From Asparagopsis taxiformis (lineage: Eukaryota; Rhodophyta; Florideophyceae; Bonnemaisoniales; Bonnemaisoniaceae), in the NCBI GenBank assembly GCA_030407315.1, contig JALQPE010000436.1, positions 1-64,000 on the forward strand: a stretch of DNA of 64,000 bases, read 5' to 3'. Below are positions 50,235-61,497 of the stretch, piece after piece. A model generated the notes under the pieces. That model was not told the DNA's origin. It saw only the letters and a list, made by a program, of their open reading frames with translations, and made no database searches. Within the stretch, counting starts at the first letter, position 1; every line of letters starts with the position of its first letter. The position numbers and the translations under genes were made by a program.

Positions 50235-53200
50235 ATGTACACGACTGCTCGACGACTTGCTGGTTTGAGCAATGGTGACTTTCCCATCGAGTATGATATC
50301 CATGCTGCAAAGGACTTGTTTCAACGCTGTATTGACGAGCAGAACCACGCTGGAGCCATGTTTGATCTTGCCCAAATCCTAGAGAGAGAGAACAGCGATA
50401 GTATTACTAATTTTTATCCAAGTATTGCACTATATGAGAGGTATATTGCTGAGAGCAACAGCACTCAGGCAAAGTTTCTGCTTGCAGAAATGATCCAACG
50501 CCAAACCTGGGGAACGAAAAATCCAAAGAAGAGATATGGTCGTGCTATCGAATTGTATGAGAGCTGTGTCGAGGAAAATGGTGATCGCCGAGCTATGTTT
50601 GAACTGGCAAAATTACTGTCGAAACGAGCAATGGGAGTGAAACGGGATATGTCTCGAGCACTAGACTTGTACGAGGTCTGTATTGGTGAATCCGATGATT
50701 TTTCCAGTGCTGTGGAAGAAGTTCTCCGTGTTTTCATGTCGGGAGCAGACGGTGTCGAGAAGAATATCGTTCATGCTTTCCAAATTCTTGAAACGTATAT
50801 TAATGAACGTTCTGATGCGCCTCTTGTGATGCAATTTATGAGCAACATCGGCCGAAGGGAAGGAATAGCGCTTCGTTCATCAGTCCATGTACGCTATGTG
50901 TCACGACTGCTTGAGAGGTGTGTGGAAAAGTGGAATGATGTACATGCAATGGCCATTCTTGCCCGAATACTTTTCCTTGGTGCTCGTCAAGTCGAGACAG
51001 ATATTAGTCGCGCTTTTGAACTATGTGCAACAGTTCTTGAGCTGGGAGGGGAAGCGCCCACCAGCGGAATAGCTAGTATTGCGAATGATATAATTTGCAA
51101 GGTACCGTATTCATCTCAAAACGCGCTACTGGCAGTACAGATATGTGAGCTGTGCATAGAAAAGAATAGCAACAATCATGCCAGGGTGGTTCTTGCGCAG
51201 ATACTCATAGCAGGGGCCCCGGGCGTTGAGCGGGATGTTAATCGTGCAATGTCCCTCTGTGCGAGAGTTCTTGAAAGAAACAGATCTGACGAAGAACTGG
51301 CTGCTCTGGCCGAGAAGATATATCGTGGAACTGATGGTATGACTAGGGATGTGCAACTTGCAGTGCGGCTGTGCGAGATGTGCATCGAGGCTAAAAGTGG
51401 CGGCAAAGCTGCTATGATCCTTGCTGAAATATTCATGATTGGAGGCCCAGGTATTGAACGAGACCGTGATCGTGCGGTGGACCTTTGTGAGGAGTATTTG
51501 GATGCCGGAGTTGAAACACTAATAAACTGCGACATGGTGATTAATCTTGCGATGAAACTTGTATACGCAAGCTTCGGAGCAAGTAAACCTGTGTTAGATG
51601 CATTGCAGCTCCTTGAGATGTGTATTGAAAAGGCGAATGATTCCCGAGCGGCTCTTTTTCTGGCCGAGGTGTTTTTGACGGGAGCCGGGGGTTTCGAGAA
51701 GGACATCGACCGTGGGATGAAATTATGTGAGAAGTGTTTGGATAAACCCACCTATTGGGGTTCGTTAATAAGTTTGGCGGACAAGATTGTGCATGGAGGA
51801 TGTGGAATAGTTGCAGATGTGCAACTTGCAGTGCAGCTGTTTGAGCTATGTATAGAAAAACATCACAAAGGTGGCGAACCACGTCTGGCAGCGATTTTGT
51901 TGACTGGAGCGCCAGGGGTCGAGAAAGATGTCAATCGTGGTATGAAGCTTTGCGAGAAATATCTATCTGAAGAGGGCAGCAGTTACGAGATAAGCGAGCT
52001 AGTGAAGGGGTTGGCGTTTGGTAGACATGTGGAAGGCAGGGACATGCAGCTTGGAATGAAGCTGTGTGAGTTATGGCTGGAAAAGAAGAATGATCCTGAC
52101 GCTATGATAACTCTTGCAAATATTTTGATGTGTGAAGCCGAAGACGGTTGCAAAGACATCGATCGTGCGAAAAAGCTTTTGAAGGATTCGTTTCATGCAG
52201 GCATTGAATACGATGATATATCGTATGGGATTTACGATATAGCCTTCGGGAAATCGCGAATGGCAGAGAATGTGCCTCTCGCAATTGATCTTTGCGAAAT
52301 GCTCATTTCACGTGGTGATCAGAGTGCAAGGGTCATGCTTGGTACTATTCTAATCTCTAAAGGGAAAGGAGCTGATGAGATTAGTCGCGGTTTGCAGCTA
52401 TTTCAGGAGGGTCTCAGTACCATTGCAGATGACTTTCTCCTCGACCCCGTAATGTACTCGGTTGGACAGCTAATGGATGAAGATTGTGAGATTGCAGAAA
52501 AAACTCAGGTCGCGCTACAATTGATCGAAGGGTGCATCAGTATGGTCAAAAACTCTCGACCACCTACGTACACTGCAGTAGTGGCACAAAGGTTGCTAGA
52601 GATTGCTCCCAACAGCAAGAACATCGAACGGGTTGAACATCTATGCCAATTGCATATCGGGAGGACTCGGCGCTGTTTGGGCATTGCAAAATTTGCGCGA
52701 AATATCGCGTTTGGGACAGACAAGTTGAAGAGGAACACCGCGCTGGCGATCAAGCTTTGCAAGATTTGTATTAAGCAGAAAAGCGATCCATATGGATTTA
52801 TTTTGCTCGCAGAAATATTCATCACAGGCACGCCAGAACTGAAGAAGGATGTCAGTTTTGCGATGGAGCTGTGTAAACAATCGATAGCTGAGAACAAGCA
52901 TTTCAATTTGGTTGTACGTCTCGCAATGAACATAGCAAATGGGACCGAGTGGATGGTAGGCGACGCGGCGCTGGCGGTGGAGATGTGCGAAATGTGTGTT
53001 GCAATGTGTGCGGATGTGCGAGCAATGGTTGTTCTATCACAAATCTATTCGATGGGAGGAAGCGGCGTGAAGGCCGACATGCATCGGGCGCATGAGTGGT
53101 ACGAGCGTGCGGTGGATACAGGTTGGCTATTGTACAGGTCTTGTTCAGTGTATAACGTAAGACATATTCATCATTTACCTTTTCGACGAGTTACCGTTGC

Positions 53201-53297
53201 ATCACATATTGATGCTCCCTTTCAATTTATGGATGCCCTGCTGATGATGCATGCAACAGATATAATGGAAAATGCTGAGTACCTTCATCTCCTCTGA
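50235..53297 (+). CDS. Sel1-like repeat protein, 1020 aa (member L, longest)
   Basis: The ATG at 50235 (cacaATG) gives MYTTARRLAGLSNGDF. Canonical SLRs include KDLFQRCIDEQNHAGAMFDL, an insertion-bearing second repeat (RENSDSITNFYPSIALYERY) and IELYESCVEENGDRRAMFEL. About ten supermodules follow (cores RLLERCVEKWNDVHAM, ICELCIEKNSNNHAR, LLEMCIEKANDSRAA, LCELWLEKKNDPDAM, LCKICIKQKSDPYGF). Some are irregular; the one around LIEGCISMVKNSRPPTY is strongly diverged. The cap is MCEMCVAMCADVRAMVVLSQ. After YERAVDTGW comes a tail of about 50 residues unlike any other member (LLYRSCSVYNVRHIHHLPF...), perhaps read-through after loss of the usual stop. The ORF is otherwise uninterrupted. Confidence 0.94.
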   Translation: MYTTARRLAGLSNGDFPIEYDIHAAKDLFQRCIDEQNHAGAMFDLAQILERENSDSITNFYPSIALYERYIAESNSTQAKFLLAEMIQRQTWGTKNPKKRYGRAIELYESCVEENGDRRAMFELAKLLSKRAMGVKRDMSRALDLYEVCIGESDDFSSAVEEVLRVFMSGADGVEKNIVHAFQILETYINERSDAPLVMQFMSNIGRREGIALRSSVHVRYVSRLLERCVEKWNDVHAMAILARILFLGARQVETDISRAFELCATVLELGGEAPTSGIASIANDIICKVPYSSQNALLAVQICELCIEKNSNNHARVVLAQILIAGAPGVERDVNRAMSLCARVLERNRSDEELAALAEKIYRGTDGMTRDVQLAVRLCEMCIEAKSGGKAAMILAEIFMIGGPGIERDRDRAVDLCEEYLDAGVETLINCDMVINLAMKLVYASFGASKPVLDALQLLEMCIEKANDSRAALFLAEVFLTGAGGFEKDIDRGMKLCEKCLDKPTYWGSLISLADKIVHGGCGIVADVQLAVQLFELCIEKHHKGGEPRLAAILLTGAPGVEKDVNRGMKLCEKYLSEEGSSYEISELVKGLAFGRHVEGRDMQLGMKLCELWLEKKNDPDAMITLANILMCEAEDGCKDIDRAKKLLKDSFHAGIEYDDISYGIYDIAFGKSRMAENVPLAIDLCEMLISRGDQSARVMLGTILISKGKGADEISRGLQLFQEGLSTIADDFLLDPVMYSVGQLMDEDCEIAEKTQVALQLIEGCISMVKNSRPPTYTAVVAQRLLEIAPNSKNIERVEHLCQLHIGRTRRCLGIAKFARNIAFGTDKLKRNTALAIKLCKICIKQKSDPYGFILLAEIFITGTPELKKDVSFAMELCKQSIAENKHFNLVVRLAMNIANGTEWMVGDAALAVEMCEMCVAMCADVRAMVVLSQIYSMGGSGVKADMHRAHEWYERAVDTGWLLYRSCSVYNVRHIHHLPFRRVTVASHIDAPFQFMDALLMMHATDIMENAEYLHLL

Positions 53298-53786
53298 ATG
53301 GAAATTCTTTGGACAATTGATTCGTTGATGCCTCCACTATACAATTGCAACTTATATGCCGCCCACCATAGCCACCATGGCTAGTTTACTGGTTCTGCTC
53401 GACCCAAGTTGGGGGTCTATTCGAATCGGTCATGTCTTGAAGGATGCTTTGGTTGCAGATGGGCACAGTGGTGATACCCGTGCAGTAAAAAGAATGTCAT
53501 AGATGATGTCACCTCCACATCAATTGACCTTTGCATCTCTCGGAGTCCAAAATGAGCGGCATCGGCCCAAGAACATCGTGCATGCGTGAAATTTAAGAAA
53601 ATTTCGCACCAGTTGAATGATCTCAACTCATGGCAACGCGCTTGTACTCGAGAGAGTAATGCTCTTCATGCGCAGCAGCAGATGTTGAGCTCACAAGGTT
53701 GGTTACGACGACAACAAACCGCACCAACACGCAGCCATTTCAAACTCCAACCACACAACGCCGCGAAATCTCGCAGCATTGCGCAG

Positions 53787-53890
53787 CGTCCCGTCCGCAT
53801 CGATCTTCCGCTCGCCGCGCAGCTAGTCCAGCGCTGCTGTGACAATGGCCACCATGTACAACCTTGTTTCAAGTCTCGAAAATTCACACT
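53787..53890 (+). pseudogene. N-terminal Sel1-like relic
   Basis: RPVRIDLPLAAQLVQRCCDN then GHHVQPCF (53787-53870) matches the first SLR of the family (F-P-V-x-I-x-L-P-L-A-x-Q-L-x-Q-R-C-I-D-E). One frame over, ATMYNLVSSLEN continues it (compare A-M-Y-D-L-A-x-I-L-E-N). The leader is not recognisable and no body follows. It lies between members L and M, in the same orientation. Confidence 0.7.
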
Positions 53891-54679
53891 GCACTGGCAA
53901 TAAAGCTTGCCGTACACATATGATCAAGTGCCATGAATCGATATAACCAGTCTTCACAACAGCCTAAACACCTCGATGTTTGTTCATAATCACCCCAACC
54001 GACATCAAGCAAGGACGCCTCATAACAACATACTGCTCTAATACATATCCAGTTCAAATGTCATGCACACAGCAGTGCAATACATCGCAACGTTTTACAC
54101 CGACTCTGACTTGCTGGACTCGCGACATAGTCTGAGCTACGCTTGATAATTTGCTTGCAGATGTGTCGTCACCAATGACTGTCGCGCTACTATGGTGACT
54201 TTTACAGAGTTTGTGCCGGTAAAGCCTGTCGGCGTCGCGGTGTGAACATGTGCATAGAGGATCTCGCTACGTCGTCGGAATTTGATTTCAGGTGTGTCAC
54301 TTTGGGTTACGATGAGGATTATGAAAGGCACGGCAAACATGCCAATCGCATTAGAGCTGTCGAGCATGTGTGCGCCGACTGTCTAGCTCCTGCCAAAACG
54401 ATGCTGTTTACAATAGGATATGCGGAACACGCACAGATTGGGCGTTGGAAAAGTTTGAATCATGGGACAAATTAGCAACTGCAAAAGTTATTATATCTGA
54501 TCACACACCTCGCGTGCTGACTATTGTTATGGTGTCCCAATATTGCACCGAGACGCCGCAGTACGTCTGCCACGGCGGCCGAAACACACTAAAGTCTCGT
54601 CTGGCCCTTCATCCACGCTCTCCCGATACACGAGTTGTGTCCCACAACCCTACACCAAATTATTATCTCCAGGCACACC
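53891..54679. other. Spacer, nothing recognised
   Basis: Short open frames at 54242-54475 and 54370-54717 (plus) have no recognisable content. The last stretch before 54680 is the leader of member M. Confidence 0.45.
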
Positions 54680-56863
54680 ATGTTCACAATTGCCAAATAT
54701 CTTACTGGACTCTCTGAAGACCCTGACTTCCCAGTGCAAATCAATCTCCCACTCGCAGTACAGTTGCTACATCGTTGCATAGACGAACAGGAGCATGTGG
54801 ACGCCATGTACCATCTCGCTGAAATCCTCTACGTCTCTGACCGCGTTGGCGATTGGGCCGATGAACCCATGTCCCTCGTCCTTCAATTGTACTCGCGCTG
54901 CGCTGCGTACGGTCACACAGCTGCTATGTTTAAGCTGGCCAAAGTACTCCTTCAAATCACACCAACCATTCGACGTAATGTACTGCGTGCTGTCAGTCTG
55001 TTCCAGGCATGCGTTGATGCGTGTGGTCATTACGAAGCAATGAAGGCCCTCGCAAACTTATTGATGGACGGAGCGCCTGGAGTTCCTGTAGACTATTATC
55101 GCGCGGTCCAACTGTATTACAAATGCTTTGAACAGCAACTTGACCCTGATATAATGCTTCGTATGACCAAACTATCTGCGTCTCTAGAGGGTTTTCCGAG
55201 GGAAGCTTCACCTGCTGTGCAGTTATGTGAGAGGGGTATTGATATTCGCTTTAGTTGTGCAAAAGATGTATGCGCTCTCGCTGATCTCATTTCCAGAGGC
55301 GCAGCAGGCACACGGAAGGATGTAGAGTTAGCGAAACAACTTCTCAACCTTTGTATAGAGAAGGGATATGTCCCAGAGGCGAAATTCATACTCGCTAAGA
55401 TGTACATATCGGAAGCATTAGACAATATTGACCTTAGACATGCGATGTCCTTATTTGAAGAATGTCTTGATCTCGGATTACCCGTTTCCAAATTGAGGAA
55501 GCTCGCAGGGCGCTCTGTCAGAGGCGATTCACGGATACCGAAAAACATCCCACTTGCAATACGTATGTATGAATTGTGCATCAACAAACACAACGATATC
55601 CAGTCGATGTGTCCGCTTGCTGAGATCCTAGTGTCTGAAGAGACAGGAGTACAAAACGAACTGGATCGCGCGCTGCAGTTGTGCATGGCAGTAATCGATG
55701 GTGACGAAAAAGATTTGATGAAACAAGTCCTGGAGCTGGCTGTAAAGTTGGCGCGCGGGACATCTCCAATTGTACGTGACGTGCCGCTCGCAGTGCAACT
55801 ATGTGAGATATACATTGACCGAAATCCGAGAGATGATCTCGGCGTGGTCAAGCTTGTTGGAATACTACTATCAGGAACGCCACGCGCTGAGGATATCGAT
55901 CGCGTAATTCAATTGTGGCGACGGCTGCGTGGTGGAGACCACTACAGTGCGAATTTGCTCATAAAGGACGTGGCGAGCGGGACTGCAGAAATTACACGAG
56001 ACGTGCCGCTGGCCATTCGGCTGAGCGAAATGTTGGCTGCCAGGAGCGACAACGATCATGTGTTAGCTACTCTCGCAAGATTACTCTTACGCGGTACTCC
56101 AGGTCCGGACGTCATTCAGCGCGTATTGAATCTATGTGAAATTACCGTCAGGAGGAATAGGGACTGTCCTTACATGGTAGAACTTGTGATGGAGGTGTTC
56201 AGCGGGACATCTGAGATTGAGGTGAATTCATCACTGGCAGTTGAGATGTGTGAAATATGTCGGGAGAATGATAACGATGCTGATTTAGTTCTTGCGGAAA
56301 TTGTGTTGACTGGACCAGCGAGCGTGAGAGATACTCGTCGTGGTTTGGAGCTAATCTGGAACATTGCAGATTTGTTTGGTCCTGAAGATAATGGCGACAA
56401 TACGCGATTGAGATGCCTTGCATTGAAGTTGGCCAAGGGGAGCCGGGAAAGAGGAGAGGAAAAAGCCCTTGCCGTGGAGGTATGCGAGATTTGGCTCGAA
56501 AATGGAATTGATCTAGTCATGATGATCACGCTGGCAGAAGTCCTGCTGTCAGGGAGGAGGAAAACGAGGAGGCAAGTTGAGCGTGCAGTGGAATTGTGTG
56601 CGAGAAGTGTAAACAAGTCGTATGATGTGGTCTCAAACGTCATTGGTCTCGCTGCGAAATTGGCCGACGGGGCAGAAGGAATTGAGAGAGATGGGAGGGT
56701 TGCCGTGAGACTATTGGAAATATGTATCGAGAGATGGGACAGTAACAAAGCAATGTGTGTTCTCGCGGATATTCTTTCATCGGGCGCACCCGGTGTGGCA
56801 CAGGATTCATCGCGTGCGTCTGCGTTATATCAAACCGCTGTGCAATTCGAATATCCCCAATGA
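54680..56863 (+). CDS. Sel1-like repeat protein, 727 aa (member M)
   Basis: The ATG at 54680 (caccATG) gives MFTIAKYLTGLSEDPDFPVQ. Members M, N and the 57784 pseudogene share the variant leader A-K/R-Y-L and the phrase F/S-P-V-x-I-N-L-x-L-A-V-Q, so they form a subfamily. Canonical SLRs (VQLLHRCIDEQEHVDAMYHL, VLQLYSRCAAYGHTAAMFKL) are followed by about seven diverged supermodules (LLNLCIEKGYVPEAK, MYELCINKHNDIQSM, MCEICRENDNDADLV, VCEIWLENGIDLVMM). Degenerate halves keep GT (VKLARGTSPIVRD, DVASGTAEITRD, MEVFSGTSEIEVN). The cap is LLEICIERWDSNKAMCVLAD followed by SSGAPGVAQD, and the tail is minimal (QFEYPQ). Intact; no signal peptide. Confidence 0.94.
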   Translation: MFTIAKYLTGLSEDPDFPVQINLPLAVQLLHRCIDEQEHVDAMYHLAEILYVSDRVGDWADEPMSLVLQLYSRCAAYGHTAAMFKLAKVLLQITPTIRRNVLRAVSLFQACVDACGHYEAMKALANLLMDGAPGVPVDYYRAVQLYYKCFEQQLDPDIMLRMTKLSASLEGFPREASPAVQLCERGIDIRFSCAKDVCALADLISRGAAGTRKDVELAKQLLNLCIEKGYVPEAKFILAKMYISEALDNIDLRHAMSLFEECLDLGLPVSKLRKLAGRSVRGDSRIPKNIPLAIRMYELCINKHNDIQSMCPLAEILVSEETGVQNELDRALQLCMAVIDGDEKDLMKQVLELAVKLARGTSPIVRDVPLAVQLCEIYIDRNPRDDLGVVKLVGILLSGTPRAEDIDRVIQLWRRLRGGDHYSANLLIKDVASGTAEITRDVPLAIRLSEMLAARSDNDHVLATLARLLLRGTPGPDVIQRVLNLCEITVRRNRDCPYMVELVMEVFSGTSEIEVNSSLAVEMCEICRENDNDADLVLAEIVLTGPASVRDTRRGLELIWNIADLFGPEDNGDNTRLRCLALKLAKGSRERGEEKALAVEVCEIWLENGIDLVMMITLAEVLLSGRRKTRRQVERAVELCARSVNKSYDVVSNVIGLAAKLADGAEGIERDGRVAVRLLEICIERWDSNKAMCVLADILSSGAPGVAQDSSRASALYQTAVQFEYPQ

Positions 56864-57783
56864 GGCGGCATAGGTTGCTGACAGGTGAGTGTGACCCTGA
56901 CTGTTCGATGTGGTCGAGAAAGATTATATCGTGGAAGACAGTAACTGACACAATTTATTGAAGGGGGATACGCGTATTGTTTTCTGTTCAATGATGATGA
57001 GTTATGGAGGTGGCAAGGAGAATTTTCATTGCAGGCTGTTCACGCGCGTATCTCATCAACGGTGGGTTGAGAAATGACTTGAATTCTTAGTTTGGGGAGT
57101 ATCATCAGATCTGTGAATAGTTTATCCTCGTATCATTTGGTACTTGAAGGATGGAAGATATGTCTTTTCTCCCGCAGGTTTCGTATTTCACAACCTTACC
57201 ATTTCGTCCCAGAACTTACCATTCTGCGATGCTACAGTAGTCTTTAGTGAAGCATTCAACCTAGGTATGTATCTTTCAACACTCCGCAGTGGCTATTATG
57301 AAACGGACACCGAAGTCGGATCTCGAGCTGCACAAAACTTGCCTTGATTGCTGGAATTCTGGGTATTTACGACAGAGCTACCATGTACACTACTCACAGT
57401 TTGTTCCAATTGCCAATCAACTGACAGACGTATGACTTTACTCAGCATTGCCGAGCGCCAACGTGTAGACGCGTCAGCCACTTGGTCTTGCTGGATTGCG
57501 CGACATTGCATGCACAACAGAAAGACATAATGAACAAGCACTCGAACACTGCTTAGCTCGCGAGAACAATGTCGCGTAGCCCTACATTGAAGCATAGGTT
57601 TGGTTTTTTTTCCAGCAATAATTTTCACTAGTGCACATTGCCGTCGCACAGATGTCGAGGATGCGAAGTAATCACTACACCTCACGCAGCATGGTACAAC
57701 ACCATTCCCCTCAACTGCGCACACAGCCACTCGCACCTCCTCGCTACATGTAACTTTCCTTTTCCTCAAACACCACGTTCGCA
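56864..57783. other. Spacer, nothing recognised
   Basis: No supported gene lies between member M and the start of the M-type pseudogene. The open frames are short and low in complexity. Confidence 0.45.
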
Positions 57784-60222
57784 ATGGCCAAATATCTGGC
57801 AGCCCCGTACCGCGACCCCAACTCCCCAGTTCAAATCAATCTCTCGCTCGCGGTACAATCAATTCCACCATTTATCAACGAACAAGGCCAGGCTAAGACC
57901 CATTTACTGTCTTGTTGACATTCCCAGCAAACATTTCCTTGGTGACATGAAACGGAGTCTTCCGCTTCCTGTTGGGCTATTTTCAAGATGCTCTATGCGC
58001 AACCATGTACCTGCCGTGTATAATCATGTACTTTTTCTATTCCGAGGTAGAAGCTTCGCAGTACTGGGTGGGTTCATGGTAGCAGATGGTTTCGCTCCAG
58101 TGGATGCTCCGCGCACTTTCGATTTCTACCGGTCGTATTGATGCGTCTAGTCATAGTTGATTCTTGAAAGATCTTGGAAACTTGTTCAACGACGAAGCCT
58201 CTGGCTTTGGGATTGATTATCATGGAGCAGCCATATTGTATCACAGATGTATCGACCGAACAAACTACAGTGATGCAATGTTGCATCCTGTTCGTATCCA
58301 TGCGTCCGAAATAGGTTTGCCATGTGCTCTTCAGCTATCTGGGGCAAATACTGATTCCCAAAATTCTGTGTAAAGAGTGCATACCCTCACCGGATCTATT
58401 TTTTGCAGGCGGAGCGTTGGTGACACAGGATTGAGAGCTGTCGAAACTACTCATCAACCTTTGAATTGAAAGGGTATCGCTAGGCAAAATTTGGGCTTAC
58501 CAAAATGTACATATCAGACCCGCCAGATGATAATAACATTCATCATGCCGCTCTGTTGTTTGAAAATGTCTCGATCCCGGTGTATCACTCCAGAAACGGA
58601 GAGAAGATGCAACTCAGAAATACTGGGAAACGTGCCAATTGCGGCGCGTTGGTATTATCAGTGTGTCAATAAGTGCAACAATATCCATTCAATGAACCCG
58701 CTTATTCAGACCCTTATACCTGAAAAGGAGGGGTACAGAACCAGAGGTGTGTACCGGATTTGTGCAAAACAGTAATCGATAGTGATGCTGAACACTTGAG
58801 GGACGCTGTCCTGAAACTGGTAGAAATTCTGGTGAACGGGACACCTCCGAGTAAGCACAATACACCAGTTGCTGCACGACTATTTGAATTGTAACTTGAG
58901 GAAAGCTGGGAAAAGGTTAAGGATTGGTCGCACTTACTGCAATCAGGAACACCGCGCGCTGATGAAATAGCGATTCAATTACTGGAAACACAATACGATA
59001 ACGACTGCTCCAGAGCAAAATCACCTTACACAAGATTTGACAAATGGAGCTCGAGAGATTACAAGCGACGTATCACTGGCCATCCAGCTGGTCGAGTTGT
59101 TAGTCCCTAGGACCAAATATTGAGATGTGTTGGCCCCTCTTGCGAAATTCTTGACACCCGGTTCTCCAGGGCCCGAAGTCATTCAGCTTGTATTGAACCT
59201 GCGTGAGACAGCCGCCGAGCAGAACAGCCGACGCCATGCCATGATAGAATTTTCGAAGACGAACACATGCGACGAGACATCAGAAATCGAGGAATTTATC
59301 GCTTGTAATGCAAATTGTTACCGATGTTTGTGGATAACGATCACCTGGATGCTATGGTGACTGTTGCGGAATTTCTGGAAACGGGGACAACGAAAGCAAT
59401 TTGCAGAAATGGTTCAGTAGATTGTATCCAAGCAAGAATATGTCATCACAGTGAGATAAGGACCGCATATTGTCTTCAACGTTCTATGAAATTCTCAAAA
59501 CAAGCTTCATCTTTGGCAACTGCATTGAAGAACTGTCAAGCATACGACCTATACCAACCAGTGACGCTGTGCGGTCGCTATCATGAAATGATAAACGTAC
59601 ATCAGGTTTCAACATGTCTAAGCAAAGTGGGCGTAGTTGATATCGCACCCACGTTTGGTCGCATCAAATTGGCCAACCTGTTCTCAGCACGATGCTTCCA
59701 GTGTCATTGCGCGATAAGCTGCAAAAAGCTTGTAATGTACACCCGGCTCCAAGTTTTGGTGCCGTTAACATCTTGCCATGAAAGAGCTGACAAAAGAGAC
59801 TTGTCCGCTCACGATGTTTTGTTGGCTGTTGATTACTACATACGAGGCTCAGCATGATAACAAGGAAAACACCACTCTCGCTAGAGAAGAATCATCGCGC
59901 GAACGCTCCGAAATCAAGTTATAGACCGTGTTTTCATCCTGTGCGTCAAAATATGTGAAGCATCATCCTATGGCGTAAATTGCAGCATCATCATGATAGT
60001 TGCAGAGGGGTGGCAAATGGAAAATCATCGATTAGAAAGCTAATCTTGCCGGTGATTTGGCTGAATGAGATATGGCTCATAAGGGGAAACGATGAAGGTG
60101 CGCCGGTCACTCTTACAAAGATACTCCTCTGTGATGCTTGGGCGTTTCAAATTCAGTACATATTTGACGCGTTTTGTGATCTACGTGCAAAAGGAGTGTT
60201 GCTCTTCCATCAAAAAGAATAG
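57784..60222 (+). pseudogene. Full-length but decayed copy of a member-M-type Sel1 gene
   Basis: Starts with an intact ATG (57784) and leader MAKYLAAPYRDPNSPVQINL, close to member M, then loses frame within 50 codons. Later pieces match M in order: MKDLGNLFNDEASGFGIDYH at 58164 (M: MKALANLLMDGAPGVPVDYY); NVPIAARWYYQCVNKCNNIH at about 58640 (M: NIPLAIRMYELCINKHNDIQ); a TPRADEIAIQLLE stretch at about 58950; PGSPGPEVIQLVLNLRETAA at about 59158 (M: RGTPGPDVIQRVLNLCEITV); MFVDNDHLDAMVTVAEFLE at about 59322; and NEIWLIRGNDEGAPVTLTKI at about 60069 (M: CEIWLENGIDLVMMITLAEV). Stops and shifts separate these pieces. Its total length is close to that of its neighbours, so decay is by point changes rather than a large deletion. 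Confidence 0.85.
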
Positions 60223-61425
60223 GCTTAGTTTTGGAGCAGGGCATCACAAACTACACAAAAAAAATCAGTTCCCATTCGGTTGTTTGAAAAATCCAGCGAA
60301 GATAGCCATGGTAGATGCCGTGGAGACTAGATCAGGCCAGCGAGTACCTGTACTGTCGTCATGGTACGCGACTATGCAACGAATATGTTGATGAATTGGA
60401 TTCTGAATCGCATGATCGTTTTGCAGTGGAACATGTCGTGACGAGGATAGCGAAGAGAATACCAAGACGGTGAGACAATCTTTTATCGACGTGTATGAAA
60501 AAATTATGGACGAATGCCAATGGCCAGAACCATGCAGGGAGATAGAGTTTTCAGAGCGAACGGAGACGGAAGGGGTGTTGACAACATGATGGAAATGTGC
60601 GATAGAGGAATACCTAGATTGAATGGACTTGGAAGAAAAGAAGCTCATGAGACAGGGCTGGGAGGGACGCAAAGCTTTGAACCAGAGCGCTTGCAATGTA
60701 GTTGAAACAGGGAAAAGACGTGAGACGAAGTGTCGGCTGCTGGAAATTGGCGGAGCTGGTACATCTGGAGCAGTGATTGATGTTAACATGTGTAATTGAA
60801 CACTGTGAGTACCCTGCGAAAATTGTTTTCAAACAACGTTCGGCGATAAATACTGCTGGTTTGAGCAGACGCCCACCATTGTTGGAGAATAGTTTTCGCA
60901 GTGTACACATATAATCCAACTTCACTTGCTGTATCCATCTCTACTTGAGGTTGACCCGCTCTAGAGATGTTCCGGCAAAGCACAAATTTCTTGATAACTG
61001 TACGACTGCCACACAAAGACTGCGGTTTTCTGCACGATCGGCTGCCGTAACTTGATGTGACGAAGCCTGTTGGAACTGCCGTCACTATCGCTCACGTTAA
61101 CATCCGGTGCATGCAGCACATTGAATGATGCGTGCATGACGGAAAAGCTGTTCATTTTAGATTTCGTAAGAAGATTATTTTCTTGCACGAAAAAATACAG
61201 TATCTGCCTTGTATCAAGTTAATTTTAGTTATGTCCTTCACCGAAAGACGATGCAATTTGCATGTCACTTTCGCGTGACACGACGATCCATATCAAGTGG
61301 TGACTAAAAACGGGTATCATACGCAACGCTTTGCAACTGAAGGCATGCGCCACCTCTTGGCGTACAACTGTAGCCGCGTAAATCCACCACAAGGCAATGT
61401 TTAGGAAAATATCTTCCAACAGGCG
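60223..61425. other. Spacer, nothing firm recognised
   Basis: A plus-strand frame at 60514-60705 (GRGVDNMMEMCDRGI) could be a further scrap of the upstream pseudogene. Otherwise no coding pattern is seen. Confidence 0.4.
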
Positions 61426-61433
61426 TTTTATAA
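61426..61433 (+). promoter_or_regulatory. TATA-like box of Sel1 member N
   Basis: ttttataa lies 65 bp before the ATG at 61498, giving a leader of about 35 nt. Confidence 0.5.
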
Positions 61434-61497
61434 CTTTCAAGTTCATCTTCGCTTTCAACACCTCAACCAACACGTTTGTCTATTCCTTCAACACGCT

